A DNA stretch of 64,000 bases, from NCBI GenBank assembly GCA_029465975.1, contig CM055747.1:10931788-10995787 (forward strand), read 5' to 3'. Position numbers and translations under genes: made by a program. Below, piece by piece: positions 52,830 to 64,000 of this stretch; the stretch's first letter is position 1, and every line of letters starts with the position of its first letter. The notes beneath the pieces are model-generated. The model was not told the DNA's origin and ran no database searches. It saw only the letters and a list, made by a program, of their open reading frames with translations. The DNA comes from Dallia pectoralis. Lineage: Eukaryota; Chordata; Actinopteri; Esociformes; Umbridae.

Positions 52830-55245
52830 GGCCCCACCCCTCCAAACGAGCCGCCGGCCTCTACCTCCTCCAACGAGTCGCCGGCCCTACCTCCAACGAA
52901 GCCGCCGCCGCTCCCACCCTCCAACGAGTCGCCGGCCCCACCTCCAACGAGCCGGCCCCACCCTCCAACGAGTCGCCGGCCCCACCTCCAACGAGTCGCC
53001 GGCCCCACCCTCCAACGCAGTCGCCGGCCCCACCCTCAACGAGGTCGCCGGCCCCACCCTCCAACGAGTCGCCTGCCCCACCCTCCAACGAGGTCGCCGG
53101 CCCCACCCTCCAACGAGTCGCCGCCCCACCATCTAACGAGTCAGCGGCCCCTCCCTCCAACGAGTCGCCGGCCCCACCATCCAACGAGCGCGGCCCCACC
53201 CTCCAACGAGTCGCCGGCCCCACCCTCCAACGAGTCGCCGGCCCCACCCTCCAACGAGTCGCCGACCCCACCATCCCAACGAGTCGCCGGCCCCACCCAT
53301 CCAACGAGTCGCCTGCCCCACCCTCCAACGAGTCGCCGACCCCACCCTCCAACGCAGTCGCCGGCCCCACCCTCCAACGCAGCCGCCGGCCCCACCCCCT
53401 CGCCGGCCCCACCCTCCAGCAGTCGCCGGCCCCACCCTCCAACGAGTCGCCGGCCCCACCCTCCAACGAGTCGCCTGCCCCACCCTCTCCAACGAGTCGC
53501 CCGGCCCCACCATCCAACGAGTCGCCGGCCCCACCATCCAACGAGTCGCCGGCCCCACCCTCCAGCAGTCGCCGGCCCCACCCTCCAAGCAGTCGCCGGC
53601 CCCACCTCCAGAGTGCGCCGGCCCCACCCTCCAACGAGCCGGCCCCACCCTCCAACGAGTCGCCGGCCCCACCATCCAACGAGTCGCCGGCCCCACCATC
53701 CAACGGTCGCCGGCCCCACCCTCCAACGAGTCGCCGGCCCCACCCTCCAACGAGTCCGCCCCACCCTCCAACAGTCGCCGGCCCCACCCTCCAGCCCCCA
53801 CCTCTCCAACGAGTCGCCGGCCCCACCCCTCCAACGAGTCGCCGCCCCACCTCCAACGCAGCCGCCGGCCCCACCCTCCAACGAGTCGCCGGCCCCACCC
53901 TCAACGAGGTCGCCGGCCCCACCCTCCAACGCAGTCGCCGGCCCCTCCAACGAGTCGCGGCCCCACCCTCCAACGAGTCGCCTGCCCCACCCTCCAGCGA
54001 GTCGCCGGCCCCACCCTCAACGAGTCAGCGGCCCCACCATCCAACGAGTCGCCGGCCCCACCTCCAACGAGTCGCCGGCCCCACCCTCCAGCGAGTCGCC
54101 GGCCCCGACCACCCTCCCAACGAGTCGCCCCACCATCCCTCGCCGGCCCCACCTCCAGCAGTCGCCGGCCCCACCCTCCAACAGTGCGGCCCCAGTCGCC
54201 GCCCCCACCATCCAGCCGGTCGCCGAGGCCCCACCATCCAACGAGTCAGCCGGCCCCACCATCCAACGAGTCGCCGGCCCCACCCTCCAACGAGTCGCCG
54301 GCCCCACCCTCCAACGAGTCGCCGGCCCCACCCTCCAACGAGTCGCCGGCCCCACCCTCCCACCCGAGTCGCCTGCCCCACCCTCCAACGAGTCGCCGCC
54401 CACCCTCCAACGAGTCGCCGGCCCCACCATCCAACGATTCGCCGGCCCCACCCTCCAACGAGTGCCGGCCCCACCCTCGAACGAGTCGCCGGCCCCACCC
54501 TCCAACGAGTCGCCGGCCCCACCCTCCAACGAGTCGCCGGCCCCACCTCCAACGAGTCGCCGGCCCCACCTCCAACGAGTCGCCGGCCCCACCCTCCAAG
54601 AGTCGCCGGCCCCACCCTCCAACGCAGTCGCCCCACCCTCCAACGAGTCGCTGACCCCACCTCCAACGTGCGCCGCCGCCCCACCCTCCAACGAGTGCGC
54701 CGGCCCCACCCTCCAACGAGCCGCCCCACCCTCCAAGAGTCGCCGGCCCCACCCTCCCAACGAGTCGCCGGCCCCACCCCTCCAACGAGTCGCCTGCCCC
54801 ACCCTCCAACGGTCGCGGCATTGCCCTCCAACGAGTCGCCGGCCCCACCCTCCAACGAGTCGCCGGCCCCACCCCCAACGAGTCGCCTGCCCCCTCCCTC
54901 CAACGAGTCCGCCCCCCCACCCTCCAACAGTCACGGCCCCACCATCCAACAGTCGCCGCCCCACCCTCCAACGAGTCGCCGGCCCCACCCTCCAACGAAG
55001 TCGCCGGCCCCACCCTCCAGTCGCCGGCCCACCCTCCAACGAGTGCCGGCCCCACCCTCCAACGAGTCGCCGGCCCCACCTCCGACGAGTCGCCGGCCCC
55101 GCCCTCCGACGAGTCGCCGGCCCGATTCCCTCCGACGAGTCGCCGGCCCCACCCTCCAACGAGTCGCCGCCCCACCCTCCAACGCAGCCGGCCCCACCTC
55201 TCCAACGAGTCGCCGGCCCCACCCTCCAACGATTAGCCTGCCCCA
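52830..55245 (+). repeat. GC-rich 24-bp minisatellite, right (homogeneous) array
   Basis: About 100 units of tcgccggccccaccctccaa plus cgag. Frequent one- or two-base deletions. The three frames of one unit read SPAPPSNE, RRPHPPTS and VAGPTLQR, none with a stop, which explains an open stretch of over 800 codons. This is not evidence of a protein. Confidence 0.95.
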
Positions 55246-55435
55246 CCATTCAGCCATACGTGACCACCTGCCAGATTCTGTTTAGGTCTTCCAGTTTGCA
55301 GTAGTCCGTGATTATCAAATGTATGCTTTTTTGTTTTCTATTGTTAATACATTTGCTTAGATTTCAAACACACTTTCACATTGTCATTATGGAGTATTGT
55401 ATGTACAATTTTGAGGAACTGTGAATATAATTAAT

Positions 55436-55958
55436 TGTGCATACTTTCCAGATGCACTGTATGTAAACTTTTTTGTCTCATCCTTAGGTTGCCGTGGTGA
55501 CAGATATAGGGGGCACAAGTGTAGATGGTGCAACAAGACCAATGATGAAATATTTTTTATCAAATGAGCGGCAATGGAGTACATCATGTTTGGTTGTCAT
55601 GGGGGAAAAAAGTTTAAAGACTTGTGCCTTTTCAACGTTGTGTTTGGTAAGTAGGCAGGGCTCAATATAAATGATAGCCCACTGGCCCTGGGCCACTCCT
55701 TCTCCCTGTGTATTTGGCTATAGTGGTGTCATCCTTTTGACCAATAATATGTTATGGCTTGTCTGTTTTGACCAATCATAGTTTAGCATGCATTTAAGCA
55801 GGACCTAAAGGAATGTGATAGTTTTACTTTAATCAACAGCAAAGTTTCTGTAAGTCAAAAATAAATAATGAAGGCTAATTTTCAGATGTGGGCAACCTTC
55901 CTCTGTCACTTTTAGGAAAGATGATGCTGTTAAAATGAATAGTTTGCCAAATTGCTGC
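55436..55958. other. No gene seen
   Basis: Single-copy looking sequence with no recognised frame or repeat. Confidence 0.4.
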
Positions 55959-56535
55959 ACACACACTTGACACAATCTGGACCAAATACGTTTATCTTGG
56001 TCTCATCAGATCACAGACATGGTTCCAGTAATCCTGGCAGTACTCGTATGTCTATTTCCCAAAGACGTGCACTCAACTTCTTTGGTCGGCCGTGGGGTGG
56101 CATGTTCTGAATGAAACCTATCCTGTTAAACCACTGCGTATGGTCTTGGCCACTGTGCTGCAGCTCAGTTTCAGGGGTGTGGCAATCTTGTTATAGACTA
56201 GGCCATCTTTATGTAGAGCAACAATTCATTTTTGCAGACCCTCAGAGTTCTTTGCCATGAGGTGCCATGTTGAACTTCCAGTGACTAATATAAGGGAGTG
56301 CAAAGAGTGACAACACACAATTTACACACCTGCTTCCCATTCACTATGGGGCCCAACTGGGACATTTTCACTTAGCAGGGTACTCACTTGTTGCCAGCGG
56401 TTTAAACATTCATGGCGGTGTGTTGAGTTCTTTTGAAGGGCCATATGTGCACTGTTATGCAAGCTGTACACTCACTACTTATTACATGGAAAGTTATACT
56501 CAAATATTTACAAAAATGAGAGGTGTCTAGAATGC
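55959..56535 (-). mobile_element. Tc1-like transposon remnant, internally deleted
   Basis: On the minus strand a start-like region encodes wording of a salmonid/fish Tc1 family (the complement of ggtgccatgttgaacttcca, ttctttgccatgaggtgcca and tctttggtcggccgtggggt). At 56340-56535 there is a distal end containing gtactcacttgttgccagcg and the inverted-repeat-like atttacaaaaatgagaggtg. The middle of the transposase is missing. Family identity is from memory of common fish Tc1 sequence. Confidence 0.75.
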
Positions 56536-57280
56536 ACCAAAGACTTTCTGCAGTATAAAGTCCGGTACTATATGCATTTATGTGCTGCATGTTTTCCTGC
56601 ACAAGTTCAGTTACAGCCTAGCTGAAAAGGGCCTTTAAAAACAGCAAGTAGCTCGTTTCACCCCACTGCAGAGACCACTGGGACCGGGAAGTCAATCCTT
56701 TGAGTGTGGCTTTGTGTCTCCAATAATAAGCCTACATGAACCTGACCCTTTATCTACGGCTAGTGCACTGGGCGTGCTAATGCCATGTAATCAGATGTAG
56801 TGCACTAAATACAGAATAGGGCTGGACTTTGATCAAGTGTGGATTTTTGTTGGATTATTATGGAGGACATGTAGGCTATCTCACGAGCACTTCAGTCAGC
56901 AAATGAACGAATACTGTATGCAATGCATATGTACAATGTGAACTACAGTGAATTATCTTCCCTCACAATTCAGTGTCATGATCACATTTCGCACGTATGA
57001 ACTAGTCTTAGTCCAGTTAGCAAATGTTGTTAACGTTGAGCGGAATACCTCCAGCACCTAGGGGACTGGTGGCCTCATGACCCAGAAAAAAGATTACAAT
57101 GGTTGGGCTGGTGTTGAATCGTGTGTGCTTGTCTGGGACTACAACCAATATGTGCACTGATGAAGGTGCTTATGGAGTTTGGATTCCTGCAGGTGGTTGT
57201 CTACCAAATGTTCCACTGGGGGGCGATGGTGAGTTCTGCTACGTTGAAATGGTGCTTAAAAATCCAGGAGCGTCTATGAT
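56536..57280. other. No gene seen
   Basis: A short open frame at 57099-57353 has no recognisable domain, and its end is in the 57290 minisatellite. Confidence 0.4.
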
Positions 57281-57289
57281 ATCTGTGAT

Positions 57290-57560
57290 GCATATATCTA
57301 GCGATGGTCTGTGTGTATTCGACATCCAGGGAGTGTCAAATATGAATGTATGATTAACATCCAGGGATGATCTGTATGGATGACATATAGGGATGATCTC
57401 TGTATCATAAACACAGGGATGATCTCTGTAATATGGGTAGCATCTAGGGATGATCTTAGTATGGGTAACATCTATAGGGATTATCTCTGTATGGATGACA
57501 TATAGGGATGATCTCTGTATCATTAACACCCATGGATGATATCTGTATCATTTGCTCCGT
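57290..57560 (+). repeat. Minisatellite with gggatgatctctgtat core
   Basis: Seven or so degenerate units containing agggatgatctctgta followed by variable tga/cat-rich spacers of 20-25 bases. Confidence 0.85.
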
Positions 57561-58136
57561 CTCCAGATGAACATATGAATTGATCATTTCAAATACTGTA
57601 ATATTCATCTAATTATTCTTACTCCCTAAATCGTACACAAGGTGGCAGTATGGTAACATAAACGATCAGAAAGGGAGGGAGGGTATTTGAGTGTGTGAGC
57701 GTCTGTGACAGAGGTACAACATGGGCCCGTCGCCTCATCAGTCCGATCTTGAGGATGACTTTCCCGGATGAGACTGAGCTGGGCGCGTACCCTGAGAATG
57801 GATGGAATTCCTGGAGAAGAGGGAGACGTACAGGGCATTAGAGCAGCACCACAGATAATAGCCTGTACAGGAGACTGGCCAAGTGAATGAATCAGACATC
57901 CATACGCACATAGTTGGGACTGATTCTGCCTTGTCGGCTGGTTATACAGTACTCTTAACTTGTGATGACACTCTAACGGTGACCCGTCTGTCCAGTGGAC
58001 ATTTCTAATTGATCCCAAACATTTGAACAGTAGTGTGTGTATATATAAGTGTGTGTATATATTTTTGCAATAAAGAGGCACTCATTTTAATGTTTATCAG
58101 TTATTATTGGTAAGTCTGATATTTCATGCAGTGTTC
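57561..58136. other. Possible transcript end with AATAAA
   Basis: gcaataaagaggc carries an AATAAA at 58069-58074. No coding exon can be tied to it. It could mark the 3' end of a transcript just upstream of the second kinase-leader copy. Confidence 0.3.
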
Positions 58137-59296
58137 TTATTAACTATTGTGACGCGTGCGTTCGACGACGTCTAGTATCTATAAACTGGACAATCGATTG
58201 AACATTTGTTCAGACAAGCGAACAACACTGATAAGGTAAGACTGTAATTTGTAGGCTACATATGTAATTATACTGTCCGAGCGTAAATGATTGCATTTTG
58301 ATTTAAATATAGCACAATAACTATACGTATTAACTGGGTGGAGTTATATGCCATCAATGTGTGTCAATTAATAAGGCTTGTGGAACTTATTTCCATATAA
58401 AGTTACCGTGCACACTGCGGGACACGCACTAACTTTACACTATAACCTATGTTAGACGCTGGACTAAATGCCGAAACGTTAACGTTTACTGCCAGACAAG
58501 ATAAAACAAGTTGTCAGCCTGGAATAGATATTATTGTATAACGTTCAAATATATTCTAGACCATTTTATCTTAGATTAAACTTCATCTCTGATGATATGC
58601 CGACTTGGGATCCCACTTCTATTTGGTTGTTGAAAAAACGGATCTCGTGTGTGTGTGTGTGTGTGTGTGTTTCGGATATGAATTTCACGTATAGGCCTAT
58701 ATACACTATTCACTCAAAATTACACAATGATTATCACTTCTTTCAATCTGTGCTATAATTACTCTAATTGACTTCAGAGTTTCTTATGTCCCAAAAAGAC
58801 TCCATATAAGAACCGTGTGGCCTTCCACAAGCTTGACTGGAAACAAAAAAATGTAATCCATTATTGGCAAAATGTAACTTAATTTGGCGGTGTTGGGTAT
58901 TATATTTAGGCCTTGTTAATGAATGTAAATACAAACATATATATTCCAGGTGTCACTGTTAGCCTACACAATCTTTTGACGGAACATTCGTGATACTATG
59001 AATTAATTGTTTTCCTCATTTCTAGTGAGAAGAATTCAAAGAAGTAGATTTAAAGCGTCCTGACACTCTTCAATGAGTGAAGGATGAGAGAAGGAGACTT
59101 TCTGATGGTTCGGCCAATGCCGGCCCGTCGGGAAGCGCTTTAAGGAGCAGGCAGTCACCAGGGCAACCTCCCTTGGACTCCCTGGAGGAGCTCGGTCTAG
59201 CAGGCTGGTGATGAAAACCAGGGTTTCCAGGAGAAGGAGCCTGCCAGCCCACATAGCAACGCAGAGTGACGCAGCCAAACATATGTGCCCCACCAA
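58137..59296 (+). pseudogene. Truncated second copy of Pim-like gene 5' end
   Basis: Nearly identical to 46464-47590: leader exon with donor gtaaga (58236), intron with a GT repeat (58647-58670), acceptor ttctag (59025), and coding start (ATG 59084). It is cut at cccaccaag, before the 18-bp repeats, and replaced by a minisatellite. One A is missing right after the ATG, so the frame is lost at once, although the ctccctgg site is in the state that would keep the rest open. Confidence 0.85.
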
Positions 59297-59905
59297 GAGA
59301 TCTCAGTAGGGTATGTGAGATGATCTCAGTAGGTTATGTGAGAGGATCTCAATAGGGTATGTGAGAGGATCTCAGTAGGGTATGTGTAAGTGCATTCTCA
59401 CTAGTGTGTGAGAGCGTTTCCTTAGTGTATGTGAGAGTTTCAGTTGTGTATGCGAGAGCGTTTCACTAGTGGGTGTGAGAGCGTTTCAGTAGTGTGTGTG
59501 AGAGTTTCACTATAGTGTATGTAAGGGCGTTTTCACTAGTGTATGTGAGAGCGTTTCACTAGTGTAGTGAGAGCATTTTTACTAGTGTGTATGTGAGAGC
59601 GTTTCACCCAGTGTATGCGAGAGCGTTTCACTAGTGTATGTGAGAGCGTTTCACTAGTGTATGTGAGAGCGCTGCACTAGCGTGTGCGTGAGAGTTTACA
59701 TTTCATTAGTGTGTGTGAGAGAGTTTCACTAGTGTACGTGAGAGAGTTTCACTAGTGTATGTGAGGAGAGGTTTAATTTTCAGTAGTGTATGTGAGAGCC
59801 AAGCCAGTAGTGTATGTAAGAGCGTTTTAGCATTTTTTGTGAGAGTTTTCATTTTCACTAGTGTATGTGAGAGCATTTTAGTAGTGTATGTGTAAGGTAA
59901 ATCTG
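59297..59905 (+). repeat. gtgtatgtgagagcgtttcactagt minisatellite
   Basis: About 25 units of a 20-26 base sequence with core tatgtgagagcgtttcacta, starting with a distinct tract of gatctcagtagggtatgtga units at 59297-59385. Directly abuts the truncated kinase exon. Confidence 0.9.
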
Positions 59906-60490
59906 AATTATGGCCCCTCATACATATGGAATACACGGCCTCATACATATGAACCAATTACACACAATACACCTGGTTAGGATAACGTGGCACAGGGAAA
60001 GGGGGAACTTAATGGGAAACACGGGTGTACATGATTGCCATAGTGACAGGGAAAGACTAGATGGGGTGTGAAAACAAAGACCAGGAGAAGGAGGTGAGTC
60101 ACTGCTTGCTGTTGAATGTCACCCCATTGCCATCCACGTCAACCGAGCAAACTCTTGGTGAGTGATACTAGACCTTCCCAGGATGGTTGGTGTTGATTGG
60201 TGTCCCTGAGTTGATGCTTGGTAAAGTGGGTGATTGTCCACAAGCTGTGTGTCTAACAGTTTGGATGTCTAACTTTTCCTTGTTTCTTGTTCTGTTCACC
60301 CTAAGGTGCCCATTGACCACATCGTGGGACCCACCAGCCCGAGGAAGTGTAGCAGACCCCTGTACAATCCGGCTTCCAATTCACCTGACCCTCAACCCCC
60401 TGACTGTGCTTGACAGACTGGTGATTGATTTTACCGTGACTATTTAATAAGACCTCAGCATAAAAGATCACTCAGCCAAGCCAGAAGAGG
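59906..60490. other. No gene seen
   Basis: An 86-codon frame at 60187-60447 shows no domain and no splice support. Confidence 0.35.
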
Positions 60491-60600
60491 TCTGGCTACC
60501 CTTCAGAGCCTGGTTCCTCTCTAGGTTTCTTCCTAAATTCACACCCATCAGGGAGTTTTTCCTAGCCACTCGTATCGAATTATAGATTCGTGCTCTGTCG
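60490..60600 (+). repeat. Dispersed repeat (opposite orientation to 13190-13290)
   Basis: Contains agcctggttcctctctaggt, ttcttcctaaatt and gggagtttttcctagccac, the complement of the motifs at 13190-13290. Confidence 0.65.
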
Positions 60601-60831
60601 AGTTTCAGGCTGGGTGTTTTGTTTAAAAAATTGGATTTAAGAGGGCAGTGACAGGACAGGACAAGAATTAGAATCATCACAACCCCCCATAATAAAACCA
60701 CCCCATATTATTCATGTCATCTACGTTTAGATCTATCTTTATTTTTATAGATATACTGGATAACTATTTCTACTGACCGAAATATTAGTAGACTGTTACA
60801 TTAACGATTGATTCATGCATTTTATTGTATG

Positions 60832-60832
<1 letters not shown>

Positions 60833-60888
<56 letters not shown>
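60833..60888. repeat. (AT)n microsatellite
   Basis: A continuous at run of about 50 bases. A shorter one lies at 61060-61078. Confidence 0.95.
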
Positions 60889-60889
<1 letters not shown>

Positions 60890-62097
60890 AAATAACTACA
60901 ATGATATTTATGTACATACTTTCATACACCATTAGCTATATCTCAAGAAGTCATCAATGTAAGTAAGTAACTGGTCAATACAAGTGTTTTTGTGTTATAT
61001 GCATATCACATTGAAGCTGTTTACAAAAATGTCTTTGTACATAGAATATATCAAAGTGTATATATATATATATATATAAGTGTGTGTATACAATGTATTC
61101 GGAATATAAATACAGCATAGAATATCATGATTTGAAAATATAAATGTACACATTTATTGAGAAATGTCACCAATACTTGAATTAGCTAAGGGGTAAAGTG
61201 CCAATCTTTAACGTTTGTTTATGGTTGGGGGATATTTCGTCTCAAAAGGAGAGATATTTATTGCATGATAAGAATAAGAGTCGAATGAAGCTCAGTTGAC
61301 GGAGCAAAGCAATTCCAGACTTGGGACAGGGAAAATAATACATGAAAATACACACACGACATACTATTATTAGCTTCTATGAGAAAATATTTTATATGAC
61401 TTAAAGAAAAAGAATGCATCTGTCTGGCTACACCAAAAATTAACTGTCTAAAGAAAGTTTGAAAATGTACAAGTATTATGTGTTTAGGCTGGGATCTTCG
61501 CCAGAAGTATGGAATGCAATTTATATCAATAGCATAATGACTCATTGGTGCCATGTACTTTTATTTATTTAATTGGGAATCTTAATTGGTATTCCACACA
61601 GTAGAGGGTGCTCAGATATCACCTGTACAAATTAATCCAATACAAACAATGGGGCGTATGTTTACATGGTTCAATGCCTCAGATAGGTGGAGATAAAACC
61701 ATAAACATAAAAAACCATAGACATAATATACATAGACGCCACATCCGCTGCTGGGCACAAGAAATGCGTCCGCCATCTTAATGCGGCCGAGCTCCTAGTT
61801 GGTAGCAGCAGGAATATATAGATGCCACAGCACTGTGCAGCATATTCCTGCTTAAATCGTGGACCATCGCCAGCAGGGCTCGGGGGATTACCTTTCACAA
61901 GTAAGATTTAATATTTCCGTATTATTGGTTGTGTTTTGTGAAAAAGAATATTACCAGAGAGTAGAGAAGGAGCCAGTATTTTAGATATTACTGTACTGAA
62001 ATCCAAGTAAGCTAGCTTGGCTAGTATGTTTATTTCACCGGCTGAGTTCACCCGATTATGAACTGAGACTTGATAAGTCATATAACAATTCTAGATT
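60889..62097. other. No gene seen
   Basis: AT-rich sequence to 61640, then a more GC-containing stretch (61730-61900) without a supported frame. Ends at the gap. Confidence 0.4.
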
Positions 62098-62597
62098 NNN
62101 NNNNNNNNNNNNNNNNNNNNNNNNNNNNNNNNNNNNNNNNNNNNNNNNNNNNNNNNNNNNNNNNNNNNNNNNNNNNNNNNNNNNNNNNNNNNNNNNNNNN
62201 NNNNNNNNNNNNNNNNNNNNNNNNNNNNNNNNNNNNNNNNNNNNNNNNNNNNNNNNNNNNNNNNNNNNNNNNNNNNNNNNNNNNNNNNNNNNNNNNNNNN
62301 NNNNNNNNNNNNNNNNNNNNNNNNNNNNNNNNNNNNNNNNNNNNNNNNNNNNNNNNNNNNNNNNNNNNNNNNNNNNNNNNNNNNNNNNNNNNNNNNNNNN
62401 NNNNNNNNNNNNNNNNNNNNNNNNNNNNNNNNNNNNNNNNNNNNNNNNNNNNNNNNNNNNNNNNNNNNNNNNNNNNNNNNNNNNNNNNNNNNNNNNNNNN
62501 NNNNNNNNNNNNNNNNNNNNNNNNNNNNNNNNNNNNNNNNNNNNNNNNNNNNNNNNNNNNNNNNNNNNNNNNNNNNNNNNNNNNNNNNNNNNNNNNN
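62098..62597. other. Assembly gap (500 N)
   Basis: Fixed-length placeholder. Confidence 0.99.
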
Positions 62598-64000
62598 TTC
62601 ACATGCTCAGGGGAAACATACTTCATGAGACTTCTGAGGTGACGAAATCTCCTATGCTTCACGTTGACAGAGTGTCACCCCAGCCCTATCTCAAGTATCT
62701 CCAGGCTCTGCAAAATGAGCAGAAGTCCACACCCCATTAAAGATACTCAGGGGATTTTGTCTACACATGGGCCCAGGACAGTGAGAGTGTGGAGTCTGCC
62801 ATGGAAGACGACAAGAAAGCCATGTAGCCTCCACACGCCATGCCCTCCACCTCGTCCTCTGACCTCTTCGCAGGAAGATGAGCCAGGCAGATGGCCACCT
62901 CCATCATGACATCAGACAGTGGCCAGTGAGTATTACTCAGAGAGACAGCATTCCCACAATTGCAGTACCTATGAATCTACTCATGGCTTTTTACATGTGG
63001 CTTTATAGGTAATAATTACAAGTGATTTTATGCTCATATAAATTGGCAGCGCAACACGTATTACAGCCTTCAACATACATTTTGGTGAACCATACTTCCT
63101 GTGCTGAAAGCAGCTTCATCTAGCTGCACTATTCTATGTGAAGTTCTGTATATACTGTATGTCCTCTGCTTCAGGCTTCAATCCTTGTTTTCTTCGGCAC
63201 ATTTCAGAGCATTTTGTATCACAGCTTATCAGACTCCTATCATGTAACATTTAAATGTTTGAATATAATGATGGCCCTTGATGAGCCAGAAATTACAAAA
63301 ATTCCTTACATTTCCCAGAAGACCAAGCCGTACCTGCTCCAGTGCCACGCCCCCAGCACCTCATCTGGACACGAGCCTGCAGCTGGCCAAATCCCACGGC
63401 AAGTCAACCGCTGCTCGCTCAGCCTGCCAGAGCAGAGACCAGCCACCTGCCTTGGCTGGCAGCCTCGGAGAAGGCATTGCAATCCCAGTGACTACGAAAC
63501 ACTACATGGCCGGGTGCAAAGGAATGGCCTAGCCAGTCAAAACGTGCTTACAAACCAGAATATGAATTGCAGCCACCTTTGCTCGTGAGCCCCTCTTTCT
63601 CCACTTAGCTCATGCAGATACAGTAACTCTGTGCTCTGCCTTCCTCAGAAGTACTGTCCGATTTAACAGTGGATATAGCGCATTACAAACAGGGATAAAT
63701 GTGTCCAAGAAGATCTCCTGCAACAGCCCCACTGCTGATGGAGGTCAACTGTGTCCACCCGCACTGTGCTCAAACAGTAGGTTGCGTCAGTGATATTAAT
63801 GACAACATCTGACCTGTTGTATTGTGTATCCATCCAAACAAATTCAAGAGCTAACGCTTGGAGTCACTGTTCTTCTTCTCTGTCTCAGAAAATGTATGGG
63901 AGCAATACAGCCAGAGGAGACTGTAGAATACGAATTGATTATCTACTACTTCTACCCATTTAAATAGTTTAGACTACTTTCTTCGTTCTGAAATGTATGT
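62598..64000. other. Unassigned sequence
   Basis: 62640-62930 and 63290-63590 have codon-like composition (for example VSPQPYLKYLQALQNEQKS before a stop, and an open frame of 124 codons at 63214-63588). I see no domain, no convincing splice pair and no transposon terminus. These could be exon or transposase fragments. Confidence 0.3.

Larger units (their letters stand above)
50839..55435. mobile_element. Foldback-type element with opposed minisatellite arms
   Basis: The ends are about 200-base unique inverted repeats: 50839-51040 (attaattatattcacag ... gcttctcgctgg-type entry) mirrors about 55235-55435. Inside, 51020-52690 is built of ctggagggtggggccggcga-like units and 52830-55245 of their reverse complement. 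At the centre, 52711-52738 and 52768-52794 form a hairpin. The layout (unique termini, inverted tandem arrays, small middle) is that of foldback elements. No transposase. Confidence 0.7.

Noticed and set aside
52766..55285. An 839-codon open frame with SPAPPSNE-like repeats
   Set aside because: The 24-bp unit has no stop in any of the three forward frames or on the other strand, so long open frames are expected by composition. Frames drift through indels and no start context, splice signal or domain exists.
57626..58081. A 151-codon minus-strand frame
   Set aside because: No domain, no splice sites and no paralogue. It contains low-complexity TATA/GTGT sequence at one end.

Overview
The window looks like a piece of a ray-finned (teleost) fish genome. 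It has introns with GT/AG borders, tRNA-headed SINEs, an L2-type LINE, Tc1-like and hAT transposons, Ty1/copia and Ty3/gypsy LTR elements, long CA/GT/AT microsatellites, and a Pim-like kinase of the kind that is expanded in bony fish. Species cannot be fixed from the sequence. Three runs of exactly 500 N (5762-6261, 45964-46463, 62098-62597) are scaffold gaps. The window is dominated by mobile and duplicated DNA. Few genes are visible and most are broken.

Layout. (1) 1-5761: the end of a hAT element inserted in a Copia retrotransposon remnant, followed by about 4.9 kb with exons of an unidentified coiled-coil-like gene on the minus strand (gene B). This block recurs in direct orientation at 18062-23160. 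(2) 6879-10376: a complete hAT element with an 8-bp target duplication, carrying a second hAT (8163-10026). (3) 10385-15800: mostly non-coding DNA, then a second unidentified minus-strand multi-exon gene (gene A, 13323-15514). (4) 15805-18605: a decayed Copia element with a 5' LTR and a primer site matching initiator Met tRNA. (5) 23161-26458: two linked exons of a further unidentified gene (gene C), then a Tc1-like transposon split by a hAT element that itself holds another insertion.

(6) 26224-45963: a very large inverted repeat with arms of roughly 9.2 and 9.9 kb. Each arm holds one Tc1 end, a short ATG exon with a good splice donor, two exons of an unidentified gene (gene D), an L2 LINE fragment and a Ty3/gypsy element. 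The arms meet inside the two gypsy copies. The right-hand copy has gag, protease, RT/RNase H, integrase, a polypurine tract and LTR pieces. The left-hand copy is truncated at both ends.

(7) 46464-50287: a Pim-like serine/threonine kinase gene on the plus strand (one 5' UTR exon plus five coding exons) with several frameshifts in this sequence. Its promoter, 5' UTR exon, first intron and start of coding exon 1 are duplicated at about 58137-59296, where the copy stops in a minisatellite. (8) 50839-55435: a 4.6-kb foldback structure, with unique AT-rich ends in inverted orientation, two opposed GC-rich arrays of a 24-bp unit, and a short hairpin at the centre. (9) 55436-64000: a decayed Tc1 remnant, several minisatellites, a microsatellite and largely featureless DNA.

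No pathway links these genes. The main story is recent rearrangement: two direct duplications, one giant inverted duplication, one foldback array and at least three levels of nested transposons. Many differences between paralogous copies are one-base indels, so base-level assembly error must be kept in mind when genes are called broken.
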